A DNA stretch of 64,000 nt. Origin: Paracoccus aestuarii. Lineage in GTDB: Bacteria > Pseudomonadota > Alphaproteobacteria > Rhodobacterales > Rhodobacteraceae. Below the pieces are notes generated by a model. That model saw only the letters and a list, made by a program, of their open reading frames with translations, was not told the origin of the DNA and searched no databases. The stretch spans positions 232,222 to 296,221 of the forward strand of contig NZ_CP067170.1 of assembly GCF_028553885.1 (NCBI RefSeq). The letters run 5' to 3'. Below are positions 1 to 8,984 of this stretch, piece after piece. Position 1 is the first letter of the stretch; each line of letters begins with the position of its first letter. A program made the position numbers and the translations under genes.

Positions 1-482
1 TAGACGGCGGGTTCGCGATCCACCGCCAGGATGCGGCTGTCGGGATAGGTCGCGGCCAGATATTGCGCGCGGGGGCTGTTTCTCAGCACGATGATCGTCT
101 TGCCAGCCAGTTCCTCGGGGCTGTAGCCTTCGAAATCACCCGTCGCCGCGACGAAGCGCGAGGGGACGTCGTAATAGGGATCGGAAAAATCGACCACTTC
201 CTTGCGGGCATCGGTGATGGTCATCGAGGCCACGATCATGTCGAACTTGTTGGCCGACAGGGCGGGGATCATCCCGTCCCATTCCTGCTGGACCAAAGTG
301 CATTCGGCCTCCATCCGCGCGCAGACGGCGGCGGCGATGTCGATGTCGAAACCCGACAGCGACCCGTCCGGGGCCACCTTGCTGAAGGGCGGGTAATTCC
401 CCTCGACCCCGATGCGGATGCGGTCCTGGGCAAAGGCCGGGCCGGCGCAGACGAGCGCCAGCGCGAGGGCTGCGAATTTCAT
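1..482 (-). CDS. Amino-acid ABC transporter substrate-binding protein (partial)
   Basis: The gene runs off the left edge, so only the N-terminal ~160 residues are present. It starts MKFAALALALVCAGPAFAQD, a typical signal peptide cleaved after AFA. The mature part reads as a periplasmic solute-binding protein of family 3 (HisJ/ArgT/GlnH type): an early YPPF segment, then GFDIDIAAAVC, then a DMIVASMTIT segment followed by FSDPYY. These are the usual ligand-clamp motifs for lysine/arginine/ornithine or related polar amino acids. It is divergent from the RpiR-type regulator, with about 70 bp between them. The permease and ATPase genes would lie outside the window. The exact amino acid bound cannot be told from this fragment. 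Confidence 0.85.
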   Translation of the reverse strand, partial: MKFAALALALVCAGPAFAQDRIRIGVEGNYPPFSKVAPDGSLSGFDIDIAAAVCARMEAECTLVQQEWDGMIPALSANKFDMIVASMTITDARKEVVDFSDPYYDVPSRFVAATGDFEGYSPEELAGKTIIVLRNSPRAQYLAATYPDSRILAVDREPAV

Positions 483-530
483 GGTCACGGGCGGTCTCCT
501 GTTGAACGGTCACGCGTCTTGTGGCGTAAT

Positions 531-556
531 TACTTTCATGAGTGTTAGATATGAAA
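531..556. promoter_or_regulatory. Imperfect inverted repeat at the RpiR start (possible operator)
   Basis: TTTCAT and ATGAAA form an inverted pair about 10 bases apart in the short divergent region between the RpiR gene and the amino-acid ABC gene; the right arm overlaps the ATG at 551. RpiR-type regulators commonly bind such A/T-rich dyads. Binding is inference only. Confidence 0.3.
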
Positions 557-1465
557 ATTGATCCGTCAACAGGAATCCGGCCCTGGTCGGCCGGCGCGGC
601 GCGCGATTTCGCCGACAGCCCGCTTGGGCGGCAGGTGGCGGCGCGGCTGACCGAAGGATCGCGGTCGCAGCGGGGCCTGTCGGATTTCGTGCTGCGCGAT
701 CCGATCTTCGTGGCCACGCACGGGATCGAGGACGTGTCGCGCGCCTCGGGCATCTCGGCCAGCACGATCAGCCGCTATGTCCGCGATCTGGGGATCGAGA
801 ATTACGCGGCCTTCCGCGCGGCCGTGGCCGAACGGGTCCATGCGCTGATCGCGCCGATCACCAAGCTGGAGACGCGGCTGGCCCAAGGCGACGGGGCGCC
901 CCCGGCGGGTCTGTCGCTGGCATCCGCCCTGACGCAGATGCAGGCGCTGCAGGACGCGCCCACGCGCGATGCGCTCACCGGCGCCGTCACCCTGCTGCGC
1001 GAGGCGCGGCAGGTCTGGGTGATGGGCTTCGGGCTGTCGGCGCATCTGGCGGCGATCCTGGCCTTGGGCCTGCAGCCCTATCGCGACGGGATCGTGAACG
1101 TGGTGCAATATGGCGGGACCGAGGTCGCGGCGGGCCGGCTGATGTCGGCGGGGCCGGGCGACGTGGTCGTGGCCATCGCCTTTCCGCGCTATTCCCGCGA
1201 CGTGGCGGATCTGGCCAAGGTGGCGGGCGGGATGGGGGCGCGGCTGATCGCCATCACCGATTCCCCCGCCGCCCCCTTGGCGCAGCGATGCGACCACCTG
1301 CTGCTGGCCCCGGCCCAGCATCCGGTCCTGTCATCGTCCTGCCTCCCGGGCCTGGCGATGATCGAGGCGCTGCTGTCGGAATTCCTGCTGTCGGATCCCG
1401 ACCATCTGGACCGGGCGGCGCGGCTGGCCAACAGCATGGCCGCCTATCTGTCCGGCCAGGACTGA
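551..1465 (+). CDS. MurR/RpiR family transcriptional regulator
   Basis: About 304 residues with an N-terminal HTH_6 domain (about residues 30-105; ASGISASTISRYVRDLG is the recognition region) and a C-terminal SIS sugar-isomerase domain (about 125-260; VWVMGFGLSAHLA and VVVAIAFPRYSRD are the SIS core). SIS domains in this family sense phosphosugars or amino sugars and control neighbouring catabolic or transport genes. I chose ATG at 551; an in-frame GTG at 542 is possible and neither has a strong ribosome site. The gene is divergent from the amino-acid binding protein, which it may control. An inverted TTTCAT/ATGAAA pair overlaps the start codon, suggesting autoregulation. Confidence 0.85.
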   Translation: MKIDPSTGIRPWSAGAARDFADSPLGRQVAARLTEGSRSQRGLSDFVLRDPIFVATHGIEDVSRASGISASTISRYVRDLGIENYAAFRAAVAERVHALIAPITKLETRLAQGDGAPPAGLSLASALTQMQALQDAPTRDALTGAVTLLREARQVWVMGFGLSAHLAAILALGLQPYRDGIVNVVQYGGTEVAAGRLMSAGPGDVVVAIAFPRYSRDVADLAKVAGGMGARLIAITDSPAAPLAQRCDHLLLAPAQHPVLSSSCLPGLAMIEALLSEFLLSDPDHLDRAARLANSMAAYLSGQD

Positions 1466-1472
1466 CAGGCGG

Positions 1473-1823
1473 TCAGGGATAGGTCTCGGCCAGCCAGGCC
1501 GAGACATCGACGATCTGCTGATCGTCCAGATCGCGCGCCACGGGCATCATCAGCGCGGCATTCGGCCCCTCGACCTCGCCCGCGCGATAGGCGATCAGCA
1601 GGGCCGCCAGATCCTCGGCCGCCTGGCCTTGCAGGCCGGGAAAGACCGCGGTGCCCCGCGCGCTGCGCCCGTGGCACTGCGCGCAGACCGCGCGGTAAAG
1701 GTCCTGCCCCGCATCCAGGTCCGGGCTCAGGTCGTCCATCGGTTCGGCGGGGCCTTGTTCGGCAAAGGCCCCCAGGGGCAGCATCAGGGCCACCGCCAGC
1801 GCGGGGCCAAGGGAAAGGCGCAT
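1473..1823 (-). CDS. Small periplasmic class I cytochrome c
   Basis: A 116-residue protein with an N-terminal signal peptide (MRLSLGPALAVALMLPLGAFA), one haem-binding CAQCH motif near residue 48 and a distal Met in the ALMMPV segment that could be the sixth ligand. The start at 1823 has an AAGGA ribosome site about 8 bases upstream; an in-frame ATG at 1832 lacks one. It lies about 60 bases downstream of the sugar dehydrogenase on the same strand. It is the probable periplasmic electron acceptor for that enzyme. Confidence 0.85.
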   Translation of the reverse strand: MRLSLGPALAVALMLPLGAFAEQGPAEPMDDLSPDLDAGQDLYRAVCAQCHGRSARGTAVFPGLQGQAAEDLAALLIAYRAGEVEGPNAALMMPVARDLDDQQIVDVSAWLAETYP

Positions 1824-1882
1824 GATCGACATCCTTGCGGTGAATGGATGCGCGGGCCGCGCCTGCGGCCCGCGCGGGCGCG

Positions 1883-3154
1883 TCATTCGGGGGTGATGCG
1901 ATAGATGTCGCCCTCGTCGATCGCGGCATAGAGATCGCCATCCGGCCCCAACACCACCGCGCGGAACCGTCCCGGCTCCATCGGCAGGTCCATGGTGGTG
2001 ACGTCATTGGTGGACAGCCCGTCCTCGGCCAGGTCGATCACGTCGATGCGCTGGCCCGGCTCGGTCCCGCCGAAGCCGATGCCCAGAAGGCCCACGACCA
2101 TGCGCCCGTCCCAATCGCCCCATTTCTCGCCCTCCAGGAAGGCGGCCGAGGAGGTGCCCTGCGACAGGCCGTTATTCTCCCATGCCGGGACCATCGCGTC
2201 GGGATAGGCCTCCAGATCGGTCATGGGCATGTATTCGGCCCGTTCGGCCGGGTCCATGGCGTCCATCTGGTTGGGCTCATAGCCGCAATAGCCGTCGGGA
2301 CAGTCGCTGCGCCCGGCCACGTTGGGGCGCGGGTCCCAGCCCCCGTTGCCGCCGGGGACCAGGGCGGTGATCTCGTCCGAATGCCAGGGGCCGTGTTCGG
2401 ACACGACCGGCTGGCCCGTGCCCGGGCGGAAGGCGATGCCCTGCACGTTGCGGTGCCCATAGGTATAGATGCGCGGATCGAAGCCCTCGGGGGCGCCGTT
2501 GCCCTCCACCGCCTGCCCGTCGCGATCCACGCGCAGCACCTTGCCGCCCAGCAGGGTCGGGCTCTGCGGCACGTCGGGATTATGCGTGTCGCCGGTCGTC
2601 ACGAACAGATGCCCGTCGGGCGAGAACCGGATCCGCCCGCCATTATGCGCGCCCGGCCCGCCGAAGGGCTGGTCCGTCGCCTCGGGCTTGTAGGGAATGT
2701 CATCGATGATGTCGGTCCGGTCGGCGACCGTGTCCAGATCGTCGCCCACCGTCAGCCGGATCACCCGGTTCGACCCCGGCGCGGTCATGCTGGATGCGGA
2801 ATAGACATAGACATGCCGGTTCGCGTCGAAATCGGGATCGACCGCGACGCCGTTCATCCCGGCCTGGCCCTCGCAGAACAGATCCTCGCCCTGCAGGGCG
2901 AAGCCCTCGGCCTCGCCCATGCCGAACAGGGGGCGGACATCGCCATCGGCGGTCATCACCGACAGGCCGCGGCATTTCTCGGTGAAGAACATCGTCCCGT
3001 CGGGCAGGAAGGCCATGTCCCACGGCTCCTCCAGATCGGTCAGGACGGTGCTGTGGGTCAGGCCGGGCGCGGCCAGGGCGGCAAAGGGCATGGTGGCCGC
3101 CACGGCGGCGGCGATGGCCACGCGCAGGCGCGCGGCGTGTTGGACGGATGGCAT
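1883..3154 (-). CDS. PQQ-dependent sugar dehydrogenase (Gdh_B/sorbosone dehydrogenase family)
   Basis: A 423-residue exported beta-propeller protein: a long signal peptide ending near AALA, then WDMAFLPDG, a GGRIRFSPDGHLFVTTGD block and a YGHRNVQGIAFRPGTG segment typical of soluble PQQ glucose/aldose dehydrogenases. The family oxidises sugars in the periplasm and passes electrons to a cytochrome, here presumably the c-type cytochrome encoded just downstream. A GGGGAGGAG ribosome site precedes the ATG at 3154. No PQQ biosynthesis genes are in the window. The substrate sugar is unknown. Confidence 0.85.
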   Translation of the reverse strand: MPSVQHAARLRVAIAAAVAATMPFAALAAPGLTHSTVLTDLEEPWDMAFLPDGTMFFTEKCRGLSVMTADGDVRPLFGMGEAEGFALQGEDLFCEGQAGMNGVAVDPDFDANRHVYVYSASSMTAPGSNRVIRLTVGDDLDTVADRTDIIDDIPYKPEATDQPFGGPGAHNGGRIRFSPDGHLFVTTGDTHNPDVPQSPTLLGGKVLRVDRDGQAVEGNGAPEGFDPRIYTYGHRNVQGIAFRPGTGQPVVSEHGPWHSDEITALVPGGNGGWDPRPNVAGRSDCPDGYCGYEPNQMDAMDPAERAEYMPMTDLEAYPDAMVPAWENNGLSQGTSSAAFLEGEKWGDWDGRMVVGLLGIGFGGTEPGQRIDVIDLAEDGLSTNDVTTMDLPMEPGRFRAVVLGPDGDLYAAIDEGDIYRITPE

Positions 3155-3180
3155 TCCGATCTCCTCCCCTGTCGGATCAG

Positions 3181-3220
3181 GCGGGTGCCGCGCATCGCCT
3201 CCCCGAGGCGCGGCACCCGC
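3181..3220. terminator. Strong intergenic hairpin between amidase and sugar dehydrogenase genes
   Basis: Perfect 13-base arms (GCGGGTGCCGCGC at 3181-3193 and its complement at 3208-3220) with a smaller GCCTC/GAGGC stem inside. It lies after the amidase stop and before the dehydrogenase start on the same strand. There is no T-tract, so it is at best a Rho-assisted or processing terminator. Confidence 0.45.
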
Positions 3221-3266
3221 ATCCCCCATGGTTGATCCGTGCGGGGGCCGCTGTCAACGACGTCGA

Positions 3267-4517
3267 TCACGCGGCCAGCGCGATGCCTGCGGCAAGAAGG
3301 CGCGCATCGCCCCCCGAAGGCGCGGCCAGCATGGCCAGCGACCATCGCGGCTCCGTCCCGTCCTGCGGCAGGACCAGCGCGCAGCCATCCACCAGATTGA
3401 CCAGCGACGTGTTGCGCAGCATGGCCGCGTTCAGCCGGTCGAAATCGGCCGCGACCGCGGCGATGCTGGGCGGCATCATCCGCAGGGCCGGGGCCAGCAG
3501 GGCGTCGAACCCCTCCATCAGCCGCCCGAACAGCGCGACCATGCGGGCGCGTTCGCCGTAGGCATCCGCGATCTGCTGCGCCGACAGCGTCTCGGCAAAG
3601 CGGATGCGGGACAGGACGCGCGGATCGCCCACGGCCTCCAGCCGGTCCAGATCGGCGGCATAGAGGCGATGCGCCTCGACCGCGACGATGATGCGGTTCA
3701 GCCCGATCGCCTGCCCGATGGGGGCCATGTCCACCGCCTCCAGCCGGTGGTCGCCGCCAAGGCGCGCGGTCTCGGCGTCGAACCAGGCCTGCATGTCGGG
3801 CGACAGATCGTCGGTGAACGCCCCCTGCGGCACCGCCAGGGTCAGCGGCCCGGCGGGCGGTGGCGTCACGGGGCCGTCTGCCATGACCGACAGCACCCGC
3901 CGCAGCGTCTCGGCATCGCGCGCCATCGGCCCGGGCGTGTCATAGCTGGGGGCCAGCGGGTGGATGCCCGCATCCGGGACCAATCCCTGGCTGGGCTTCA
4001 TCCCCCACAGCCCGTTGGCCGTGGCGGGGATGCGCAGCGATCCGCCCGTATCCGTGCCGATGGCCGCATCGACCAACCCCAGCCCGACGCTGACCGCGCC
4101 GCCGGAACTGGACCCGCCGGGGATCACCCCCGGCGCCAGCACGCTGGAGGGGGTGCCGTGATGCGGGTTCAGCCCGACCCCGGAATAGGCGAATTCCGAC
4201 ATCGAGGTCCGTCCGAACATCACCGCCCCCGCCGCGCGCAGCCGCGCGACCACGGTGCAATCCCGATCCGCAGGCGCACGCCCGGCCAGCAGGCGCGACC
4301 CCGCGCCGGTGACCTGCCCCGCCTCGTCGAAAAGGTCCTTGACCGAGATCAGCATCCCGAACAGCGGCAGATCTTCGCCCGCATCGGCGCGGGCCTGCTG
4401 GCGCCGCGTCTCGGCCAGGATGCGCGGCGCGTCCAGCTGGGTGAAGATCGCGGCCCGGTCCGGCAGGGCCTCGGCGCGGGCCAGCGCGTCGGCGACGCGG
4501 GACAGAAGCGGCGTCAT
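3267..4517 (-). CDS. Amidase (amidase-signature family)
   Basis: A 416-residue cytosolic amidase-signature hydrolase. The Ser-cisSer-Lys triad is visible: Lys60 in ISVKD, the Ser cluster at 136-138 in GGSSSGG, and Ser160 in DTGGSLRIPA. The family hydrolyses carboxamides or carbamates. The start overlaps the DUF2848 stop by ATGA, making it the last gene of a six-gene operon with a TRAP transporter, a DUF1445 protein and a DUF2848 protein. That context suggests it acts on an imported amide. The closest specificity class (indoleacetamide, allophanate, Gln-tRNA type) cannot be decided by eye; no GatB or GatC neighbour argues against the tRNA role. Confidence 0.85.
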   Translation of the reverse strand: MTPLLSRVADALARAEALPDRAAIFTQLDAPRILAETRRQQARADAGEDLPLFGMLISVKDLFDEAGQVTGAGSRLLAGRAPADRDCTVVARLRAAGAVMFGRTSMSEFAYSGVGLNPHHGTPSSVLAPGVIPGGSSSGGAVSVGLGLVDAAIGTDTGGSLRIPATANGLWGMKPSQGLVPDAGIHPLAPSYDTPGPMARDAETLRRVLSVMADGPVTPPPAGPLTLAVPQGAFTDDLSPDMQAWFDAETARLGGDHRLEAVDMAPIGQAIGLNRIIVAVEAHRLYAADLDRLEAVGDPRVLSRIRFAETLSAQQIADAYGERARMVALFGRLMEGFDALLAPALRMMPPSIAAVAADFDRLNAAMLRNTSLVNLVDGCALVLPQDGTEPRWSLAMLAAPSGGDARLLAAGIALAA

Positions 4518-5179
4518 GCGACCTCGGGCAGGGTGGCGGTGGCATAGTCATGGCTGATGCTGCGCCCGCTGGTCGGGTCGCGCATCTGCATGCGGAACCG
4601 CGCGGCGGGGCGCACGCCGCCCTTGGCGCCGAAGGTGCCGCACATCATCGCCGCACCCTCCTGCGCCAAGGCCTCGAATTCCGCCCCCGCCATCAGATCG
4701 GCCAAGGGCCGGATCGCGGCCAGCGTGCCCGCCTGATAGGGCTGCCAGCCCGCGCCCTCGTCGATCCAGCTTTCCAGCTCGATCCGCTCCAGATGGTCGG
4801 CGACGCTGTCCCAGTCCCAGATCTCGGCCGCGCAGGGCTTGGCGCAGACCTGTTTCGACAGCGCGACGGAATGCGCCTCCAGCTTACGGTCGGTATGGTC
4901 GGAACCCAGGCCCAGCCAACGCCGCCCACCCGATTGGATGATCATGGGCTCAACCTCGCCCGAGCTGTCGGGGCCCACCGCCTCGATCCGCCCGGCCTGG
5001 GTCAGCAGCGCCGCCGCCACCCGGTAGTAAAGCGGCGTGGCCGATGGCGGCGCGACGCCGATCGCGGCCAGCTCCTCGATATGGTGCCGGATGGCGGTGG
5101 CATCTCGGCCGGTCCAGCCGGCGACGACCATGTGGCGGATCGCGATCTCCACGATCGCGCCGTTGCAGGTGAAGTTCAT
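4514..5179 (-). CDS. DUF2848 family protein
   Basis: A 221-residue soluble protein of the uncharacterised DUF2848 family; GLGSDHTDRKLEAH and the later GTFGAKGG segment are the conserved parts. The start at 5179 was chosen for its GAAAGGA ribosome site about 8 bases upstream. It sits between the TRAP large permease and the amidase, with an ATGA overlap to the latter. Conservation of His/Asp-rich segments hints at an enzyme, but the reaction is unknown. Confidence 0.75.
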   Translation of the reverse strand: MNFTCNGAIVEIAIRHMVVAGWTGRDATAIRHHIEELAAIGVAPPSATPLYYRVAAALLTQAGRIEAVGPDSSGEVEPMIIQSGGRRWLGLGSDHTDRKLEAHSVALSKQVCAKPCAAEIWDWDSVADHLERIELESWIDEGAGWQPYQAGTLAAIRPLADLMAGAEFEALAQEGAAMMCGTFGAKGGVRPAARFRMQMRDPTSGRSISHDYATATLPEVA

Positions 5180-5193
5180 GTCGGAAAATCCTT

Positions 5194-6474
5194 TCAGAAG
5201 GCCGAGGGCAGCCACAGCGCCAGGCCGGGCAGCGCGATCAGCGCGGCGACCATCAGGGCCATGACCATGACATAGGGAATGACGCCCATGATGACGTCGT
5301 TGATGGAGCCGGGCTTGCGCGCGCCCTGGACCACGAACAGGTTCAGCCCCACGGGCGGGGTGATCAGCGCCATTTCCACCAGCACGATCAGCAGGATGCC
5401 GAACCAGACCTTGTCATAGCCGAGGCCCGCCATGATCGGCACGACGATGGGGATGGTGGCAACCATCAGGGCCAGCGTCTCGATGAAGAAGCCCAGCACG
5501 ATGTAAAGCGCGATGACCAGCATCAGCGTCCCGAAAGGCGTCAGCCCCGACCCGCCGATCAGCGCCGACAGCTGCCGCCCCAGCCCCGCCGAGGTCATGG
5601 CGAAGTTCAGGAAATAGGCCCCCACGATCACCAGCATGATCATGGCCGAGATGCGGATCGTGCCCTCCAGCGCCTGGACGATGGCGCCGCGCGTCAGCCC
5701 GTCGCCCGCCGCGGCGATCACCGCCGCCATGGCGACGCCGATGGCCGCGGATTCCGTGGGCGTGGCCCAGCCCGCATAGATCGACCCGATCACCACCCCG
5801 AACAGCACCATGATCGGCAGCAGCTGCCCCAGGCTGCGGACCCTTTCGGACCAGGCAAAGCTGCGCGACGGACCGCCAAGCGCGGGGCGCGCGATGCAGA
5901 TCAGCGCGGTCACCACGATGAAGGCCAAGGCCAGCAGCAGCCCCGGCATCAGCCCCGCCAGAAAGAGCTGCGGGATCGAGGTCTCGGTCAGGAACCCATA
6001 GACGATCAGGTTGATGGAGGGCGGGATCATGATCCCGAGCGTGCCCCCCGCCGCGATCGCGCCGGAAAACAGCCGCGGGTCATAATTCAGCCGCTCGGCC
6101 TGGGGCATGGCGACGGTGGCCACGGTGGCGGCGGTCGCCACCGACGATCCCGACGTGGCCGAGAACATGGTCGATGTCGCGATATTGGCATGGACCAGCC
6201 CGCCGGGCAGCCAGGACAGCCATTTGTCCAGCGCGGCATAGGTCCGCTCGGCCACGCCGCCGCGCACCAGTATCTCGCCCAGCAGCACAAACAGCGGAAT
6301 GGCGATCAGCGTGCTGGAGGCCGAGGACGACCAGATCATCTGGCCCATGCCGCGCAGCAGCGGAAAGGCCGAATAGAACTGCGCGACCCCGATGCCCAAG
6401 AGGAACAGCACGATCCCCACCGGGATGGACAGGGCCATCAGGCCCAGCAGGGCGATTGCGACGGTCCAGATCAT
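5194..6474 (-). CDS. dctM: TRAP transporter large permease (DctM)
   Basis: A 426-residue integral membrane protein with about 12 hydrophobic segments. Characteristic DctM signatures are present: ATSTMFSATSGSSVATAATV in the first half, GIMIPPSINLIVYG, and the late ALITPPVGLNLFVVQG motif. It forms the sodium-coupled transport unit with DctQ. The start overlaps the DctQ stop by ATGA. The substrate is presumably an organic acid or amide feeding the downstream enzymes. Confidence 0.92.
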   Translation of the reverse strand: MIWTVAIALLGLMALSIPVGIVLFLLGIGVAQFYSAFPLLRGMGQMIWSSSASSTLIAIPLFVLLGEILVRGGVAERTYAALDKWLSWLPGGLVHANIATSTMFSATSGSSVATAATVATVAMPQAERLNYDPRLFSGAIAAGGTLGIMIPPSINLIVYGFLTETSIPQLFLAGLMPGLLLALAFIVVTALICIARPALGGPSRSFAWSERVRSLGQLLPIMVLFGVVIGSIYAGWATPTESAAIGVAMAAVIAAAGDGLTRGAIVQALEGTIRISAMIMLVIVGAYFLNFAMTSAGLGRQLSALIGGSGLTPFGTLMLVIALYIVLGFFIETLALMVATIPIVVPIMAGLGYDKVWFGILLIVLVEMALITPPVGLNLFVVQGARKPGSINDVIMGVIPYVMVMALMVAALIALPGLALWLPSAF

Positions 6475-7007
6475 GGCTCGACCTCCGATCCGATGCCGAT
6501 GGTGTCGTCCAGCGCCGCGCGGCGCCCGGCCAACAGGAAGGACAGCGTCACCACCGTCGCGCTGAAGGCGAACCACAGCCAGCCCGCGAACCAGATCCCC
6601 TGCGGGATCCACAGCGGCGTCTCCAACGGGGTATTGGCGCGGGACCCGCGCTCGATGGTCTTCTGCAGGACGGGCCAGCACTGAAAGGCCACCAGCAGCA
6701 CGACGCCGTTGGTGACGATCATCGCCAGGACGTCCATCGCGGCGCGGCCCGTGTCGCGCAGCTTCAGCCGCACCACGTCGATGCGCACATGCGCACGTTC
6801 CAGCAGCGCGAAGGCCAGCCCCCAGCTGGCGACGGCGGCCATGACATAGCCCGACAGCTCGTCCGACCCGCCGAGCGAGCCTGCGCCCAGGCCCCGCAGC
6901 GTCACGTCGGTCAGGATGAACCCCACCGTCAGGATCAGGGCGATGCCCAGCAACAGGGCCACGGCCCTGTTGGCGCGCCGCAGCGCGCCAAGGATGCGAT
7001 CGGCCAT
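6471..7007 (-). CDS. dctQ: TRAP transporter small permease (DctQ)
   Basis: A 178-residue protein with four predicted membrane helices, the standard DctQ architecture. It lies 4 bases after DctP and overlaps DctM by ATGA, so P-Q-M are co-translated. The DctQ family couples the periplasmic binding protein to the DctM transporter. The sequence gives no substrate information. Confidence 0.88.
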   Translation of the reverse strand: MADRILGALRRANRAVALLLGIALILTVGFILTDVTLRGLGAGSLGGSDELSGYVMAAVASWGLAFALLERAHVRIDVVRLKLRDTGRAAMDVLAMIVTNGVVLLVAFQCWPVLQKTIERGSRANTPLETPLWIPQGIWFAGWLWFAFSATVVTLSFLLAGRRAALDDTIGIGSEVEP

Positions 7008-7011
7008 CGTC

Positions 7012-8040
7012 TCAGCGGTCGATGGTCAGGCCGACCGTCTGGCCGACGGTCTCGTTCCAGCGCGCGGCCCATTCGTCGCCTGCCCGCGCCGCCCAGTCCG
7101 GCAGCACCTCGGCCAGCAGGATCTCGCGCGCCTGCGCCAGATCCTCGTCGCTGGCCTCGACGACCGTCATCGCGGCCCGGCTGCCCGCGCAGGAGGCATC
7201 GCCCGTCAGGCAGGCGATGTCACCCTCCAGCCCGCCTTGGGCCGCCTGCCATGCGGGACCCTCCAGCCCCTCGGCCACGGCGTCGACCAGCATCACCTGC
7301 TGATCCGCGCTCAGCCCGTCGAAGCGATCGGCGTTCATCGCGATCACCACCGGGTCCCATCCGCCAAGCGGCAGGGTCAGCAGGTGGTCAGACACCTCCC
7401 ACCAGCCGGCGGAATAACCCGAACCCGCGCCCGTCACCGCACAATCGATCACGCCGCGTTCCAAGGATCCCGGCACCTCGGAAAAGGCGATGTTGATCCC
7501 CTCGGCTCCGAGCGCCTCCAGCAGCTTGGTGGTCATCCGGCCCGATCCGCGCACCTTCTTGCCCTGCAGATCGGCCAGCGAGGCGACCGCTCCGCGGCAG
7601 AAGACGACCTGCGGCGGATAGGGCGCGATGCCCAGGACCTGGGCGCCGAAGCGGTCGCGCATGATATCCTCGACCATGGGGCGGGCGGCCTCGACCATGG
7701 CCTGGGCCTCGGCAGCGTCGGTGGCGATCAGGGGCACGTCCAGCCCCTCCAGCTCGGGCGCGTCGCCGACGGTGTAATCGGCCACCGTCGCGCCCACGTC
7801 GAAGACGCCGTCGCCCAGCATCCGATAGACATCCGCCCCCGCGATGCCCATCTGGTCAAAGCTGGTCAGCTGGGCGGTCATCTGCCCGTCCGTCAGCTCG
7901 GGCAGGCGTTCGGTCCAGAAACCCTGTTCGAACTGCTGGTAAAGCGGCAGGTTCGACCAGCTGCCCACGACGGCGAATTCCTCGGCATGCGCAAGCACGG
8001 GGGCCGTGGCGGTCATCAGGATGGCGATGGTCTTTTTCAT
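7012..8040 (-). CDS. dctP: TRAP transporter substrate-binding protein (DctP)
   Basis: A 342-residue periplasmic protein with signal peptide MKKTIAILMTATAPVLAHA. GKKVRGSGRMTTKLLEALGA and the following E-V-P segment match the DctP/TAXI-like fold, where an Arg in the KVR region usually binds a carboxylate. First of the three TRAP genes, about 28 bases after the DUF1445 gene. The ligand is unknown but is likely a carboxylate that the operon's amidase, DUF2848 and DUF1445 products process. Confidence 0.9.
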   Translation of the reverse strand: MKKTIAILMTATAPVLAHAEEFAVVGSWSNLPLYQQFEQGFWTERLPELTDGQMTAQLTSFDQMGIAGADVYRMLGDGVFDVGATVADYTVGDAPELEGLDVPLIATDAAEAQAMVEAARPMVEDIMRDRFGAQVLGIAPYPPQVVFCRGAVASLADLQGKKVRGSGRMTTKLLEALGAEGINIAFSEVPGSLERGVIDCAVTGAGSGYSAGWWEVSDHLLTLPLGGWDPVVIAMNADRFDGLSADQQVMLVDAVAEGLEGPAWQAAQGGLEGDIACLTGDASCAGSRAAMTVVEASDEDLAQAREILLAEVLPDWAARAGDEWAARWNETVGQTVGLTIDR

Positions 8041-8068
8041 GGGTTCTCTCCTGTTGGTTTATTCTTGT

Positions 8069-8890
8069 TCAGAGCGCCTGACCGGGTCCGGTCAGGATGC
8101 GTTCGGCCCGCGCCGCGGGGATGTCGGTGACCAGCATGTGGCCGGGCGCATGGGTCAGGGCCAGGGCGGGACGCGCGGCCTCGATCGCGGCTTGGGGCGT
8201 CACCCCGCAGGCCCAGAAGACCGGCAGATCGCCCGGCTCGATCACCGGCGGATCGCCGTAATCGGGCGCGTCCAGATCCGCGATGCCGATCAGCGACGGA
8301 TCGCCCAGATGGACCGGCGCGCCATGGGCCAAGGGAAAGCCCGCGCAGATGCGCACGGCCTCGATCGCGTCGGCGGCGGGCATGGCGCGCAGGCTGACCA
8401 CCAAGGGGCCGCCGAAGGGCCCGGCCGGGCGGGTCATGATGCTGGTGCGATACATCGGCACGTTGCGCCGCGCCGCCGAATGGCGCACCGGGATGCCCGC
8501 CGCGATCAGCGCATCCTCGAAGCTGAAGGAACAGCCGATCAGAAAGCTGACCATGTCGTCCCGCCACAGATCCGCGATGTCCGAGGGTTCCGCCACCAGC
8601 ACGCCGTCGCGCCAGACGCGATAGCGGGGGATGTCGCGGCGGATGTCGATGTCGCGGCCCAGGGTCGGCAGGGTCGGATCGCCCGGCGCCCCCACCGCCA
8701 GCAGCGGGCAGGGCCGCGGGTTCTGCTGGCAATAGCGCAGGAAATCCGCGGCCTCGGCGGCGGGCAGGATCACCAGGTTGCCCTGCAGCGCATCGCCCCC
8801 CAGTCCCGCGGTCGGGCCCTGATGCGCGCCGCTGCGGATCAGGCGGCGCAGGGCCTGCGGATCGGCGTGCTGTGGTGAAATCACGGTCAT
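8069..8890 (-). CDS. DUF1445/YcsI family putative hydro-lyase (D-glutamate cyclase-like)
   Basis: About 273 residues of the YcsI/DUF1445 family ([38 protein letters not shown] and [11 protein letters not shown] are family blocks). Members are annotated as putative hydro-lyases, and a mammalian relative is a D-glutamate cyclase producing 5-oxo-D-proline. The start at 8890 has a GGGGGA sequence just upstream; an in-frame ATG at 8911 is an alternative. First structural gene after the LysR regulator. Together with an amidase and a TRAP importer it suggests catabolism of a cyclic or amidated amino acid; that is inference. Confidence 0.78.
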   Translation of the reverse strand: MTVISPQHADPQALRRLIRSGAHQGPTAGLGGDALQGNLVILPAAEAADFLRYCQQNPRPCPLLAVGAPGDPTLPTLGRDIDIRRDIPRYRVWRDGVLVAEPSDIADLWRDDMVSFLIGCSFSFEDALIAAGIPVRHSAARRNVPMYRTSIMTRPAGPFGGPLVVSLRAMPAADAIEAVRICAGFPLAHGAPVHLGDPSLIGIADLDAPDYGDPPVIEPGDLPVFWACGVTPQAAIEAARPALALTHAPGHMLVTDIPAARAERILTGPGQAL

Positions 8891-8984
8891 GCGTCCCCCG
8901 TCAGATGGCATGACGAAACTGTGACGCCTCGGGACTGATTGAATCAAGAACGCAATCGACCGCAGTATTGATCTGCCCCTGCGA

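Noticed and set aside
3267..4517. GatA subunit of the tRNA amidotransferase
   Set aside because: It is shorter than GatA and lies in a TRAP/DUF2848 operon without GatB or GatC.
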